Shown: one piece after another, positions 10,809 to 18,829 of the stretch
Layout of the letters: each line of letters begins with the position of its first letter
Numbering within the stretch: the first letter of the stretch is position 1
Source of the DNA: a bacterium
GTDB lineage: Bacteria > Actinomycetota > Acidimicrobiia > Spongiisociales > Spongiisociaceae
Reading direction: 5' to 3'
DNA length: 64,000 bases
NCBI GenBank assembly: GCA_028821235.1
Contig: JAPPGV010000072.1
Coordinates: forward strand, 1-64,000
The notes under the pieces: model-generated
What the model saw: the letters and a program-made list of their open reading frames with translations, nothing else
Database searches by the model: none
Told to the model about the DNA's origin: nothing
Program-made: the position numbers and the translations under genes

Positions 10809-12242
10809 ATGAAAGTGAAGTTCGTACGGCTCCTGGCGCTGTTGGCAGCGCTTGCACTGGTAGCAGGCGCCTGCGGCGGGGACGAGTCGGATACGCCCGC
10901 AACACCGGAGACCGTGGTCGTGACGTCGATCGTCACCGAGACCGAGACCGTGACATCGGTTGTTACGGAGACCGTGACCGAGACCGTTACCGAGGTGGTG
11001 ACCGAGACGGTAGAGGTCGAAGCGGTCAACCCACTGGCCGGAACGACGGTCACGGTGTTCGGACCGGAGAGCTCGGACGCCGAGGCCGGTTCGCATCAGG
11101 CGGCGCTCGACATCTTCGCCGCCCAGAACGACATGACCATCCAGTACACCGGGGAGCGCAGTTTCTCGGACCTGATCAACGCCCAGGCAGCCGGTGGCAA
11201 CCCGCCGGACATCGCGGTCTTCCCGCAGCCCGGCAAGATCGCCGACTTCGCCCGTGAGGGTTGGCTCCTGCCGATCCCCGACGACGTCATCGCCACCATG
11301 GAAGCCAACATCGGCGCGGCATGGAACGCATTCGGCAACGTCGACGGCGTCCAGTACGCCATCCCGACCAAGGCGGACCTCAAGTCACTGGTGTGGTACC
11401 GGCCGGCCGACTTCGCGGCCAACGGGTACGAGGTCCCCGGAACCTGGGCCGACCTGAAGGCTCTCAGCCAGCAGATGATCGATGACGGCAACGTGCCGTG
11501 GTGCGTGGGCATCGAGTCCGGCGGCGCCACCGGATGGGCCTTCACGGACTGGGTGGAGGACCTGACCCTCCGTTACGAGGGTGCTGACTTCTACGACGAG
11601 TGGGTGGCCCACACCATCCCGTTCAACACTCCGGAGATGAACGCCATCTGGACCGAGATACTCGCGCTCTGGAACACTCCGGGCGCCGTGTATGCGGAGG
11701 GTGGAACCATCGCCTCGACCTTCTTCGGGGACAACGGCCGGCCGCTGGTGGAGGGTGACTGCATGATGCATCGCCAGGCCTCCTTCTTCTCGGCCTTCTT
11801 CCCCGATGGCACGCGGTTCGGTCCCGACGGTGTCGATGTCTTCTACTTCCCGTCGGTGAGCGGTGACCGCCCGGTGCTCGGCGCCGGGACGCTGGTGTCC
11901 GCCTTCAGGGATGCGCCCGAGGTATGGGCGGTGATGGAGTACTACGCCAGCCCCGAGTACGCAGACAACCGGCAACGGTTCCAGAATCTGTCCAAGGGTG
12001 GCGGAGCGGTGCTGAGCGGCTTCCTGTCCCCCAACCTGAACGCCGACCTGGGCCTCTACCAGCCTCTGGAGCAGTCCTTCCTGGACATCCTGTTCACGGC
12101 TGAGGTGGTCCGGTTCGACGGCTCCGACCTGATGCCGGCCGCAGTGGGCGCCGGGACCTTCTGGTCCGAGGCGACCAGCGCGGTGAACGGTGACAAGACG
12201 GTCGACGAGGCCACCCAGGCGATTGAGGCCTCCTGGCCCTAA
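10809..12242 (+). CDS. sugar ABC transporter substrate-binding lipoprotein (AglE-like)
   Basis: A 477-residue extracytoplasmic binding protein. It has a signal peptide ending in the lipobox VAGAC (acylated Cys22), then an unusual threonine/glutamate/valine-rich linker (residues about 35-75, many TETVT-like units), then a cluster B/type 2 sugar-binding domain (AAGGNPPDIAVFPQPGKI, YAIPTKADLKSLVWYRP). With the two permeases that follow it resembles alpha-glucoside (AglEFG) importers. No ATPase gene is in the operon; such systems often share a MsmK/AglK-type ATPase encoded elsewhere. A strong ribosome site (GAGGAGGAAAAG) precedes the start. The glycosidases at 21.5-24.4 kb fit an imported glucoside. 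The sugar itself is an inference. Confidence 0.85.
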   Translation: MKVKFVRLLALLAALALVAGACGGDESDTPATPETVVVTSIVTETETVTSVVTETVTETVTEVVTETVEVEAVNPLAGTTVTVFGPESSDAEAGSHQAALDIFAAQNDMTIQYTGERSFSDLINAQAAGGNPPDIAVFPQPGKIADFAREGWLLPIPDDVIATMEANIGAAWNAFGNVDGVQYAIPTKADLKSLVWYRPADFAANGYEVPGTWADLKALSQQMIDDGNVPWCVGIESGGATGWAFTDWVEDLTLRYEGADFYDEWVAHTIPFNTPEMNAIWTEILALWNTPGAVYAEGGTIASTFFGDNGRPLVEGDCMMHRQASFFSAFFPDGTRFGPDGVDVFYFPSVSGDRPVLGAGTLVSAFRDAPEVWAVMEYYASPEYADNRQRFQNLSKGGGAVLSGFLSPNLNADLGLYQPLEQSFLDILFTAEVVRFDGSDLMPAAVGAGTFWSEATSAVNGDKTVDEATQAIEASWP

Positions 12243-12265
12243 GGCACTGAACAGCTAGGTGCTGT

Positions 12266-12301
12266 ACGGTGGGTGCCTATCAGGCGGTAGGCACCCACCG
12301 T
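12266..12301 (+). terminator. perfect hairpin between binding protein and permease genes
   Basis: A 14-bp perfect stem (ACGGTGGGTGCCTA paired with TAGGCACCCACCGT) with an 8-base loop, 23 bp after the binding-protein stop and 98 bp before the permease. There is no long T tract. In importer operons a hairpin here commonly attenuates or stabilises the 5' message so that the binding protein is made in excess; that role is inferred. Confidence 0.7.
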
Positions 12302-12398
12302 GTCCAACTCATTGATGAGAGGACGGCCCGGCCACAACGATGAGACACACCCGAACCCCGGCTAGCGGGTCGGCTCTCTACATGGAGGAGGCCGGCGG

Positions 12399-14498
12399 GT
12401 GGTAGGCGTCATGAGCGTGGCCGTCAACCTCCTCATGGCCCTCGGCCTGGCCGGCGGGGCCGGGCTGTGGATCGACCGCACCGGCCGGCGCTCCCGGACC
12501 AGGCGGATCATCGCCGTGGTGGTTGGCGCGGCCCTCGGCGCCCTCACCTGGTGGGGAATCACCTCGGTCGACAAACTGGAGACTACGGCCACGGGGGTGG
12601 TGGTCTCGATTCTCGCCAGCGGGCTGATCTTTATCGCCGCCAACAAGCTCTTCGACCTGGCCCCCGATCGCTGGGTTGTCTTTACCACCCTGGTGGGAGC
12701 CGCTAGCAGCTTCGCCGTCTTCGCCATGCTGTGGGGTAACCGGGTCATCGACGGTCCGGTGCTCCGCACGGTGGTGGCCACCGCGATCGGAGCGGTGGCG
12801 GGCTACCTGCTGGGCACTGTCGAGCGACCGGGGACGCGCCTAGCGATCGGCGCCGGCGCCGGCGTTGCGCTCGGTGCTCTGGCAGCATCCGGTATGCGGG
12901 CTGTCATCCTCGTCTTCGAGCGGGAGCAGGGCACACTCGAGCTGTGGCCCGTCCTGCCCGACCTGCAATACGGCCTGCTGGCGATTCTCGCCCTGGCCGG
13001 TGCCGGGGCGGGCCTGGCGGTACGGCTGGTCCGGGGCCGGAAGACGCCGGCTCTCCGCTCGGCGGTGCTGGGGGCGACCCTCGGGTACGCGGTGGGCGCC
13101 TGGTTGGTGCCCGACCTCGGCCTCGGCACCATGACGGATGCCTACGTGGCCGCCATTGGCGTCGGTTTGGGGGTCGGGGCGCTAGCCGGCCTCAAGCCCA
13201 TTCCCGACCAATCCGCCCGGGGCCGGATCGAGGTGTCCGCCCGGGCCTACATCTTCCTGGTGCCGGCGCTGGGCTTCATCGCCTCGACCCTGATCATCCC
13301 GACTCTCCGGACCCTGTTCCTCTCGTTCCACGACGCCAGGGGCCAGGAATACGTCGGCTTCGTCAACTACCGGGACGTGTTCGGGAGTCCCAACATCTTC
13401 AACGTGGATGGTTGGACCGGCATCTTCGGCAGCAAGCTGTTCTGGGTGGGCGCGGTACTGCTCCTGATCGGGGTGGGCGTTTCGGTCCTGCTGGGCCGCC
13501 AGAGCGGCTACAGGATCAGCTTCTCGCCCGGATCCGGTGGCCTAGCGGCGCTGGGCGCGCTGCTGGCGTTGTTCGCGGTGTTCGCGGCCCTGCGGGGAAC
13601 GATATTCAACAACCTGTGGTGGGTGGTCACGGTCACCGTGATCTCGACGACGGCGGGCCTTGCCATAGCCGTGCTGGCCGACCGGTCCAAGGGGGAGTCG
13701 GTCGCCAAGTCGCTCATCTTCATGCCGATGGCGATCTCGTTCGTGGGCGCCGGCGTGATCTGGCGCTTCATGTACCTGGCGCGGGACGTGTCGAAGCCGC
13801 AGACGGGAGTGATCAACACGTTCTGGGTGGGCCTGGGCAATCTCAGCCTGTCCCGTGGTCCCGGGTTCTGGATCGCAGCCCTCCTGAGCCTGGCTCTGGC
13901 GGCGCTCCTGGTGCGCCTGGCGATCCGGGCCTGGCGGGTGGGGGAGCGAGGGGTCGGGGCCGGCGCGGCGGTCTGCGCCCTGCCGCTGGTCTGGTTCGCC
14001 TACGCCTTGTGGCGCGGGGTGGGCGGCTTCGAGGTCAGGGACAACGGCGATGTGGTGGCCTCCACCATCCAATTCGCCCAGCAGGCGCCCTTCAACAACG
14101 TATGGCTGATGCTGGTGCTGATCTGGATCCAGACCGGCTTCACGATGGTGATCTTCTCGGCGGCCATCAAGGCGGTACCGTCCGATCTCATCGAGGCGGC
14201 CCGGGTGGACGGCGCCTCCGAGGCGCAGGCCTTCTGGCGGGTGATCATTCCCCAGATCGCTCCGACCATCGGGGTGGTGATCACCACCCTGATCGTGCTG
14301 GTCATGAAGGTGTTCGACATCGTGAAGGTGATGACCAACGGGAACTTCGGCACCCAGGTGATCGCCAACGAGATGTGGCAGCGCGCCTTCACCGAGCTGA
14401 ACTTCGGGCTCGGGTCGGCGCTGGCGGTGGTGCTGTTCATCGCCGTGCTGCCGATCCTCTACGTGAACATCCGCCGGATGCAGAAGGCGGCCGGCTGA
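12399..14498 (+). CDS. sugar ABC transporter permease with long N-terminal membrane extension (AglF-like)
   Basis: A 699-residue MalF-type inner-membrane permease. The C-terminal part carries the EAA loop that contacts the ATPase (EAARVDGASEAQAFWRVIIP, near residue 605) and the typical helix pattern. It is about twice the usual length: residues 1-275 form an additional block of roughly eight hydrophobic helices before the normal start near RAYIFLVPALGF, and a further insert of two to three helices sits around residues 345-400. I chose GTG at 12399 because GGAGGAG stands 8 bp upstream; ATG at 12411 is the alternative. The stop overlaps the next permease start (ATGA), so the two are translationally coupled. 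Confidence 0.85.
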   Translation: MVGVMSVAVNLLMALGLAGGAGLWIDRTGRRSRTRRIIAVVVGAALGALTWWGITSVDKLETTATGVVVSILASGLIFIAANKLFDLAPDRWVVFTTLVGAASSFAVFAMLWGNRVIDGPVLRTVVATAIGAVAGYLLGTVERPGTRLAIGAGAGVALGALAASGMRAVILVFEREQGTLELWPVLPDLQYGLLAILALAGAGAGLAVRLVRGRKTPALRSAVLGATLGYAVGAWLVPDLGLGTMTDAYVAAIGVGLGVGALAGLKPIPDQSARGRIEVSARAYIFLVPALGFIASTLIIPTLRTLFLSFHDARGQEYVGFVNYRDVFGSPNIFNVDGWTGIFGSKLFWVGAVLLLIGVGVSVLLGRQSGYRISFSPGSGGLAALGALLALFAVFAALRGTIFNNLWWVVTVTVISTTAGLAIAVLADRSKGESVAKSLIFMPMAISFVGAGVIWRFMYLARDVSKPQTGVINTFWVGLGNLSLSRGPGFWIAALLSLALAALLVRLAIRAWRVGERGVGAGAAVCALPLVWFAYALWRGVGGFEVRDNGDVVASTIQFAQQAPFNNVWLMLVLIWIQTGFTMVIFSAAIKAVPSDLIEAARVDGASEAQAFWRVIIPQIAPTIGVVITTLIVLVMKVFDIVKVMTNGNFGTQVIANEMWQRAFTELNFGLGSALAVVLFIAVLPILYVNIRRMQKAAG

Positions 14499-15448
14499 TG
14501 ACCACGCTGAGCACGACCGGAGGACCCGGCCTCGGCAAGCGCACGTACGCCTTTCTGAGGTCGATTCCCACCTGGGTGCTGTGGATGCTGGTCCTGCTGT
14601 GGACCATCCCCTCGCTGGGACTGTTGGTCAACTCGTTCCGGACCCGCAACGCCCAGCGGGCCACCGGGTGGTGGGCCGTTGTCGTCGAGAACCCGTCGGA
14701 GACCCTGACCTTCGACAACTACGTCGACATACTCGCTGCCGGCGCCCAGGGCGGCCTGTGGCGAGCCCTGCTCAATTCCCTGGCCATAGCCCTGCCGGCC
14801 ACGGTGATCCCGATCGCCTTCGCCGCCTTCGCCGCGTACGCGTTCGCCTGGATCGACTTCAAGGGACGGGAGTGGCTGTTCATCGCCACCGTTTCGCTGC
14901 TGGCCATACCGGCCCAGATGTCGCTGATACCGCTACTCCAGCTCTACAGCGGCGGAGGCCATCTGACCCTCCCGATCCTCGAAAAGACCGTGACCTTGTT
15001 CCCGGATCTCGACCTGGCGGGCAGGCATGTGTCGGTCTGGCTCACCCACACCGGCTTCGCGCTGCCGTTCGCCATCTTCCTCCTGCACAACTACATCAGC
15101 GGGTTGCCCAAGGACATCTTCGAGTCGGCGGTCATCGACGGGGCCGACCACTTCAAGATCTTCTGGCGGCTGGTCATCCCGCTGTCGGTCCCGGTGCTGG
15201 CGGCCTTCGCCATCTTCCAGTTCCTGTGGACCTACAACGACTACATGATCGCGGTCACCATGCTGGGAGGCGCGGGGCAGAACTTCCCGGCCACAGCCCG
15301 TATCGCAGCCCTGGCCGGCGAATTCGGCCAGGCCGAACACCTTCTGACCGCCGGCGCGTTCCTGTCGACACTGCTACCGATCATCGTGTTCTTCGCCCTC
15401 CAACGCTTCTTCGTCACCGGCATCCTCGCCGGCTCCGTAAAGGGCTAG
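14498..15448 (+). CDS. sugar ABC transporter permease (AglG/MalG-like)
   Basis: A 316-residue partner permease. It has about six transmembrane helices, the EAA loop ESAVIDGADHFKIFWRLVIP near residue 210, and a large periplasmic loop after helix 1 (NSFRTRNAQRATGWWAVVVENP), which is characteristic of AglG-type proteins. The start ATG overlaps the upstream stop by 1 base; a longer same-frame extension into the upstream gene is an overlap artefact. It ends the operon; the next gene is on the other strand. Confidence 0.88.
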   Translation: MTTLSTTGGPGLGKRTYAFLRSIPTWVLWMLVLLWTIPSLGLLVNSFRTRNAQRATGWWAVVVENPSETLTFDNYVDILAAGAQGGLWRALLNSLAIALPATVIPIAFAAFAAYAFAWIDFKGREWLFIATVSLLAIPAQMSLIPLLQLYSGGGHLTLPILEKTVTLFPDLDLAGRHVSVWLTHTGFALPFAIFLLHNYISGLPKDIFESAVIDGADHFKIFWRLVIPLSVPVLAAFAIFQFLWTYNDYMIAVTMLGGAGQNFPATARIAALAGEFGQAEHLLTAGAFLSTLLPIIVFFALQRFFVTGILAGSVKG

Positions 15449-15488
15449 TTGCTAGTTGTGCCCCTGTGCGTTTGTTAGCACTGGTCAA

Positions 15489-16562
15489 CTAGAACAGCAC
15501 CTCGGTCATCTCCACGGGGCGGTGCCCGTCTATCGAGCGCTGGGCGGCTACGCCCATGGCTACGGCGAGGTATCCGTCGTAGGCGCTGACCTGGGGCGGC
15601 GTGCCGTTGCGGATGGCTCTTAGGAACTCCAGGTGCTCCAGGTATGACGCTCCGTGGTGGCCGCCGGTGTGGGCGATCCGGCTGTCGGTGGCGGTCTCGA
15701 CCGTCGGAGAGAACCATTCGCCGTCCCGGAGACCGGTCAGCACCAGGCCGGACGGTATGCGGGCCTCCACCTTGCCGCGGTCGCCGACCGCCACCAGTTC
15801 CTCCTGGTTTTCGCCTCCTTCGGCGAACATGCATAGGTCGAGCATGGCCCGCTGCCCGTCCCGGTAGTCCACGATCACGTAGGCGTTGTCGAGGATGTCA
15901 GGCCGGTGCCCGCCGTAGCACTCGTCCAGATGGTTGACCGCCTGGCTACCCGAGGCAAAGACCCGTACCGGGGGGTTGCCGATGATGTGGTTCATCAGGT
16001 CGAAGTGGTGGCAGCACTTCTCCACCAGGGTTCCTCCGGAGTTGGCGTTGAACCGGTTCCAGTCGTTCACCTTGGGCAGGAACGGGAAGCGGTGCTCCCG
16101 GATGGCCAGCATCTTCAGGTCGCCGACCGTGCCCCTCCGGACCTCGGCGATCAGCCGGGCGGTGGCAGGCATGTAGCGGTACTCCATCCCGACCCAGAGA
16201 ACCTGTTCCCGCCGCCGCTGAGCTTCTACCACCCACCGGCAGTCCTCGATCCTCGTGCATAGGGGCTTCTCGACCAGCAGGTGCAGATCGGTCTCCATCA
16301 GGTCGCGGAGCAGATCGATGTGGGTCATGTTGGGGGTGGCCAGCACCACCGCATCGCACAACTCGGAGTCGATGAGGGCGCGGTGGTCCTCGAAGACCGC
16401 CAAGTCCTGGTCCGCCAGCGCCTCAAGGGCTGCCTGCCGCGAAGGAAGGTGCGGATCCGCCACCGCTGCCACCTCGGCGCCGGGCAGGGCCCGGATGTTC
16501 CCGATGTGCTCGATGCCCATCATCCCGGTACCGACGATCCCGTACCGGACGGTCACGCTCAT
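15489..16562 (-). CDS. Gfo/Idh/MocA-family oxidoreductase
   Basis: A 357-residue NAD(P)-dependent oxidoreductase. The Rossmann domain starts at residue 6 (YGIVGTGMMGIEHIGNI), followed by the family EKPLCTRIEDC motif near residue 97 (lysine of the E-K-P catalytic/cofactor motif) and a C-terminal alpha/beta domain with EKCCHHFDLMNHI. These enzymes act on sugars, inositols or other polyols. It converges with the importer operon, so it may process the imported sugar, but it is transcribed separately. Substrate unknown. Confidence 0.87.
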   Translation of the reverse strand: MSVTVRYGIVGTGMMGIEHIGNIRALPGAEVAAVADPHLPSRQAALEALADQDLAVFEDHRALIDSELCDAVVLATPNMTHIDLLRDLMETDLHLLVEKPLCTRIEDCRWVVEAQRRREQVLWVGMEYRYMPATARLIAEVRRGTVGDLKMLAIREHRFPFLPKVNDWNRFNANSGGTLVEKCCHHFDLMNHIIGNPPVRVFASGSQAVNHLDECYGGHRPDILDNAYVIVDYRDGQRAMLDLCMFAEGGENQEELVAVGDRGKVEARIPSGLVLTGLRDGEWFSPTVETATDSRIAHTGGHHGASYLEHLEFLRAIRNGTPPQVSAYDGYLAVAMGVAAQRSIDGHRPVEMTEVLF

Positions 16563-16714
16563 GGGCCTGCCCCATCCTCGCGGCGGCTGGGACTCCGCTT
16601 CATCATCGGGCGGATGATCGGGTCCACCATCACCTGCCCAACCCGTTCACCGGATTCTCAAGCTCGCGCACTAGCACCTAGGCTTGCACACCCCGTAGAG
16701 GAGAAGGAGCGGAG

Positions 16715-18661
16715 ATGACAGTTGTAAGACATAGGCGAACCTTGGCGATCCTTGCCGGGCTAGCGCTACTGGCCGGGATCCTGGTATCAACACCCTCGGC
16801 CGGGATAGCGCAGGATACAGGCGACGAGGGATTCACCCTTACCATCCTGCACAACAACGACGGCGAGTCGAAGCTCCTTCCCGACGAGAACGCCGATCCC
16901 GGCGTAGCCCGGTTCGTGGCGCTCATGAAGCAGCTGCAGGCCGGGGCTTCCGGTACGGGAGTGGTGACGCTGACCTCGGGGGACAACTTCCTGGCATCCC
17001 AGGAGCTGGGCGTATCCCTGGCCCGTGAGGGTGCTCTCTATGACTCCATTGCCTTGAGCGGTATCTACGACGCCATGGCCCTCGGCAACCACGACTTCGA
17101 CCTGGGTCCCGAGGTCACAGCCCGGTTCGTGACCGGCTTCTCGCCGGCGGTGACCTTCCTGTCCGCCAACGTGGACTTCTCCGGGGAGCCGATGCTGCAG
17201 GCGCTGGTGGACCAGGGCCTCATCGCGGGTAGCACGGTTATCGAGACCGGCGGCGAGCGGATCGGCGTGATCGGCGCCGTCACCCCGATGCTGCCCAACA
17301 TCTCCACTCCGCGGAACGCGGTCGTATCCCCGGTCCTGCCGGCGGTGACGGCGGCGGTGGAGAGCCTGACCGGCCAGGGAGTCAACAAGATCATCCTGGT
17401 CAGCCATCTCCAGGATGTGGCCGAGGAGATTGAGCTGGTCGGGAGCCTCTCCGGAGTCGACGTGGTGATCGCCGGAGGAGGCGACGACCTCCTGAAGAAC
17501 GAGGGCGACACCTGCCTGGCCGAGGAGGAAGCGGTGGCGCCGTACCCGATCATGGTGGAGGATGCCTCAGGGACGATGGTGCCGGTCATCACCGCCCCGG
17601 GCGGGTACCGCTGCATCGGTGAGCTGAACGTCACCTTCGACGCCGCCGGCAACGTGACCGCGGCGGTTGGACGGTCGATCGGGGTGGGCTTCGACGTGGA
17701 GCCCGATCCCACGGTCCAGGCCGAGGTCATCGAGCCCCTGTCGGCGGCGGTGGCGCTGATCGACGCCCAGGTTATCGGGACCAGCGAGGTGGCGTTGGAC
17801 GGCCGCCGTCCGCAGATCCGCATCATGGCGACCAACGAGGGCAACCTCATGGCCGACGCGCTACGAGCCACCGCTACCAACCTGGCCGAATCGTTCGGTA
17901 TCCCGGTAGCGGACGTGGCGATCCAGAACGGCGGGGGTATCCGCAACAGCTCGCTGATCCCGCCGGGAGAGATAACCGTCGGCACCACCTGGGACATCGC
18001 TCCGTTCAGGAACTTCGTCGTGGTGGCCGAGGTGTCACGGGAGATCTTCCATGTCCTGCTGGAGCAGGGCTTGGACCGCCTGCCCGGCGCCGGGGGCCAG
18101 TTCGCCCAGGTATCAGGGTTCACGCTCACCTACGATCCGGCCGCTCCTGCCCGGGAGATCGCCCGCGACGGCGACTGCTCCCTGGTCGGCAATCCCGGAG
18201 AGCGGGTGAGAGAGGTCGTCCTCGACGACGGCACGGTGATCGTCAGTGATGGGCAGGTGGTGGCCGGAGGTCCGGTCGCTCTGGCCACGATCGACTTCCT
18301 GGCAAACGGCGGGGACTGCTACCCGTTGGCCGACATCGCCTTCACCAAGCTGGGCGTCAGCTACCAGCAGGCTCTGGCCAACTACATATCGATGGATCTC
18401 GGAGGCAAGATAACGGCCGCGGACTACCCGGCCGGTGGCGGGGGCAGGATCATCGCCCTCGAGCCCGAGCCCGAGACCACCGGGGTAATCGTCCGGGCGG
18501 GCGACACCCTGCGGAAGATCGCCATGACCCACCTCGGGGACGAGAACCGCTGGCCCGAGATCTTCGCCCTCAACGAGGGGCAGGTTCAGGCCGACGGCCG
18601 GTCCTTGACCAACCCCGATCTGATCCACATCGGCTGGGTCTTGAAAGTACCCGCCATGTAG
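16715..18661 (+). CDS. secreted 5'-nucleotidase/metallophosphatase with LysM domain
   Basis: A 648-residue UshA-like enzyme. The N-terminal signal peptide (LAILAGLALLAGILVSTPSAGIA) is followed by a metallophosphoesterase domain (ILHNNDGESKLL, TSGDNFLASQ, ALGNHDFDLG, VSHLQD) and a 5'-nucleotidase C-terminal domain (NGGGIRNSS, GTTWDIAPFRNFVVV, TIDFLANGGD). The first metal motif is NNDGES rather than the usual NDxHG; this is known in a subgroup of the family. The last 55 residues form a LysM module (VIVRAGDTLRKIAMTHLGDE ... LIHIGWVLKVP) that should hold the enzyme at the cell wall. GGAG-rich ribosome sites precede the ATG. It is followed by a terminator and then a secreted nuclease. Confidence 0.9.
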   Translation: MTVVRHRRTLAILAGLALLAGILVSTPSAGIAQDTGDEGFTLTILHNNDGESKLLPDENADPGVARFVALMKQLQAGASGTGVVTLTSGDNFLASQELGVSLAREGALYDSIALSGIYDAMALGNHDFDLGPEVTARFVTGFSPAVTFLSANVDFSGEPMLQALVDQGLIAGSTVIETGGERIGVIGAVTPMLPNISTPRNAVVSPVLPAVTAAVESLTGQGVNKIILVSHLQDVAEEIELVGSLSGVDVVIAGGGDDLLKNEGDTCLAEEEAVAPYPIMVEDASGTMVPVITAPGGYRCIGELNVTFDAAGNVTAAVGRSIGVGFDVEPDPTVQAEVIEPLSAAVALIDAQVIGTSEVALDGRRPQIRIMATNEGNLMADALRATATNLAESFGIPVADVAIQNGGGIRNSSLIPPGEITVGTTWDIAPFRNFVVVAEVSREIFHVLLEQGLDRLPGAGGQFAQVSGFTLTYDPAAPAREIARDGDCSLVGNPGERVREVVLDDGTVIVSDGQVVAGGPVALATIDFLANGGDCYPLADIAFTKLGVSYQQALANYISMDLGGKITAADYPAGGGGRIIALEPEPETTGVIVRAGDTLRKIAMTHLGDENRWPEIFALNEGQVQADGRSLTNPDLIHIGWVLKVPAM

Positions 18662-18682
18662 GACCCTCCCGTACGTCGGGAG

Positions 18683-18713
18683 AAGGTGCCCCGGCCGCCG
18701 GCCGGGGCACCTT
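18683..18713 (+). terminator. rho-independent-type terminator hairpin
   Basis: A perfect 14-bp stem (AAGGTGCCCCGGCC with GGCCGGGGCACCTT) and a 3-base loop, 22 bp after the 5'-nucleotidase stop. The T tract is weak, as usual in high-GC actinobacteria. It lies inside the longest open frame of the next gene, which argues that the nuclease starts further downstream. Confidence 0.8.
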
Positions 18714-18829
18714 CCGTCAGCGGACTCTGGAGCAATGATGAGACCAGGACCATTCCCTCGCGATTCGGCGTCGATTGCACGTCGACGGTCGGCACGTCGC
18801 ATGCACACGCCAGCCGGGAAGGCTTTGAC

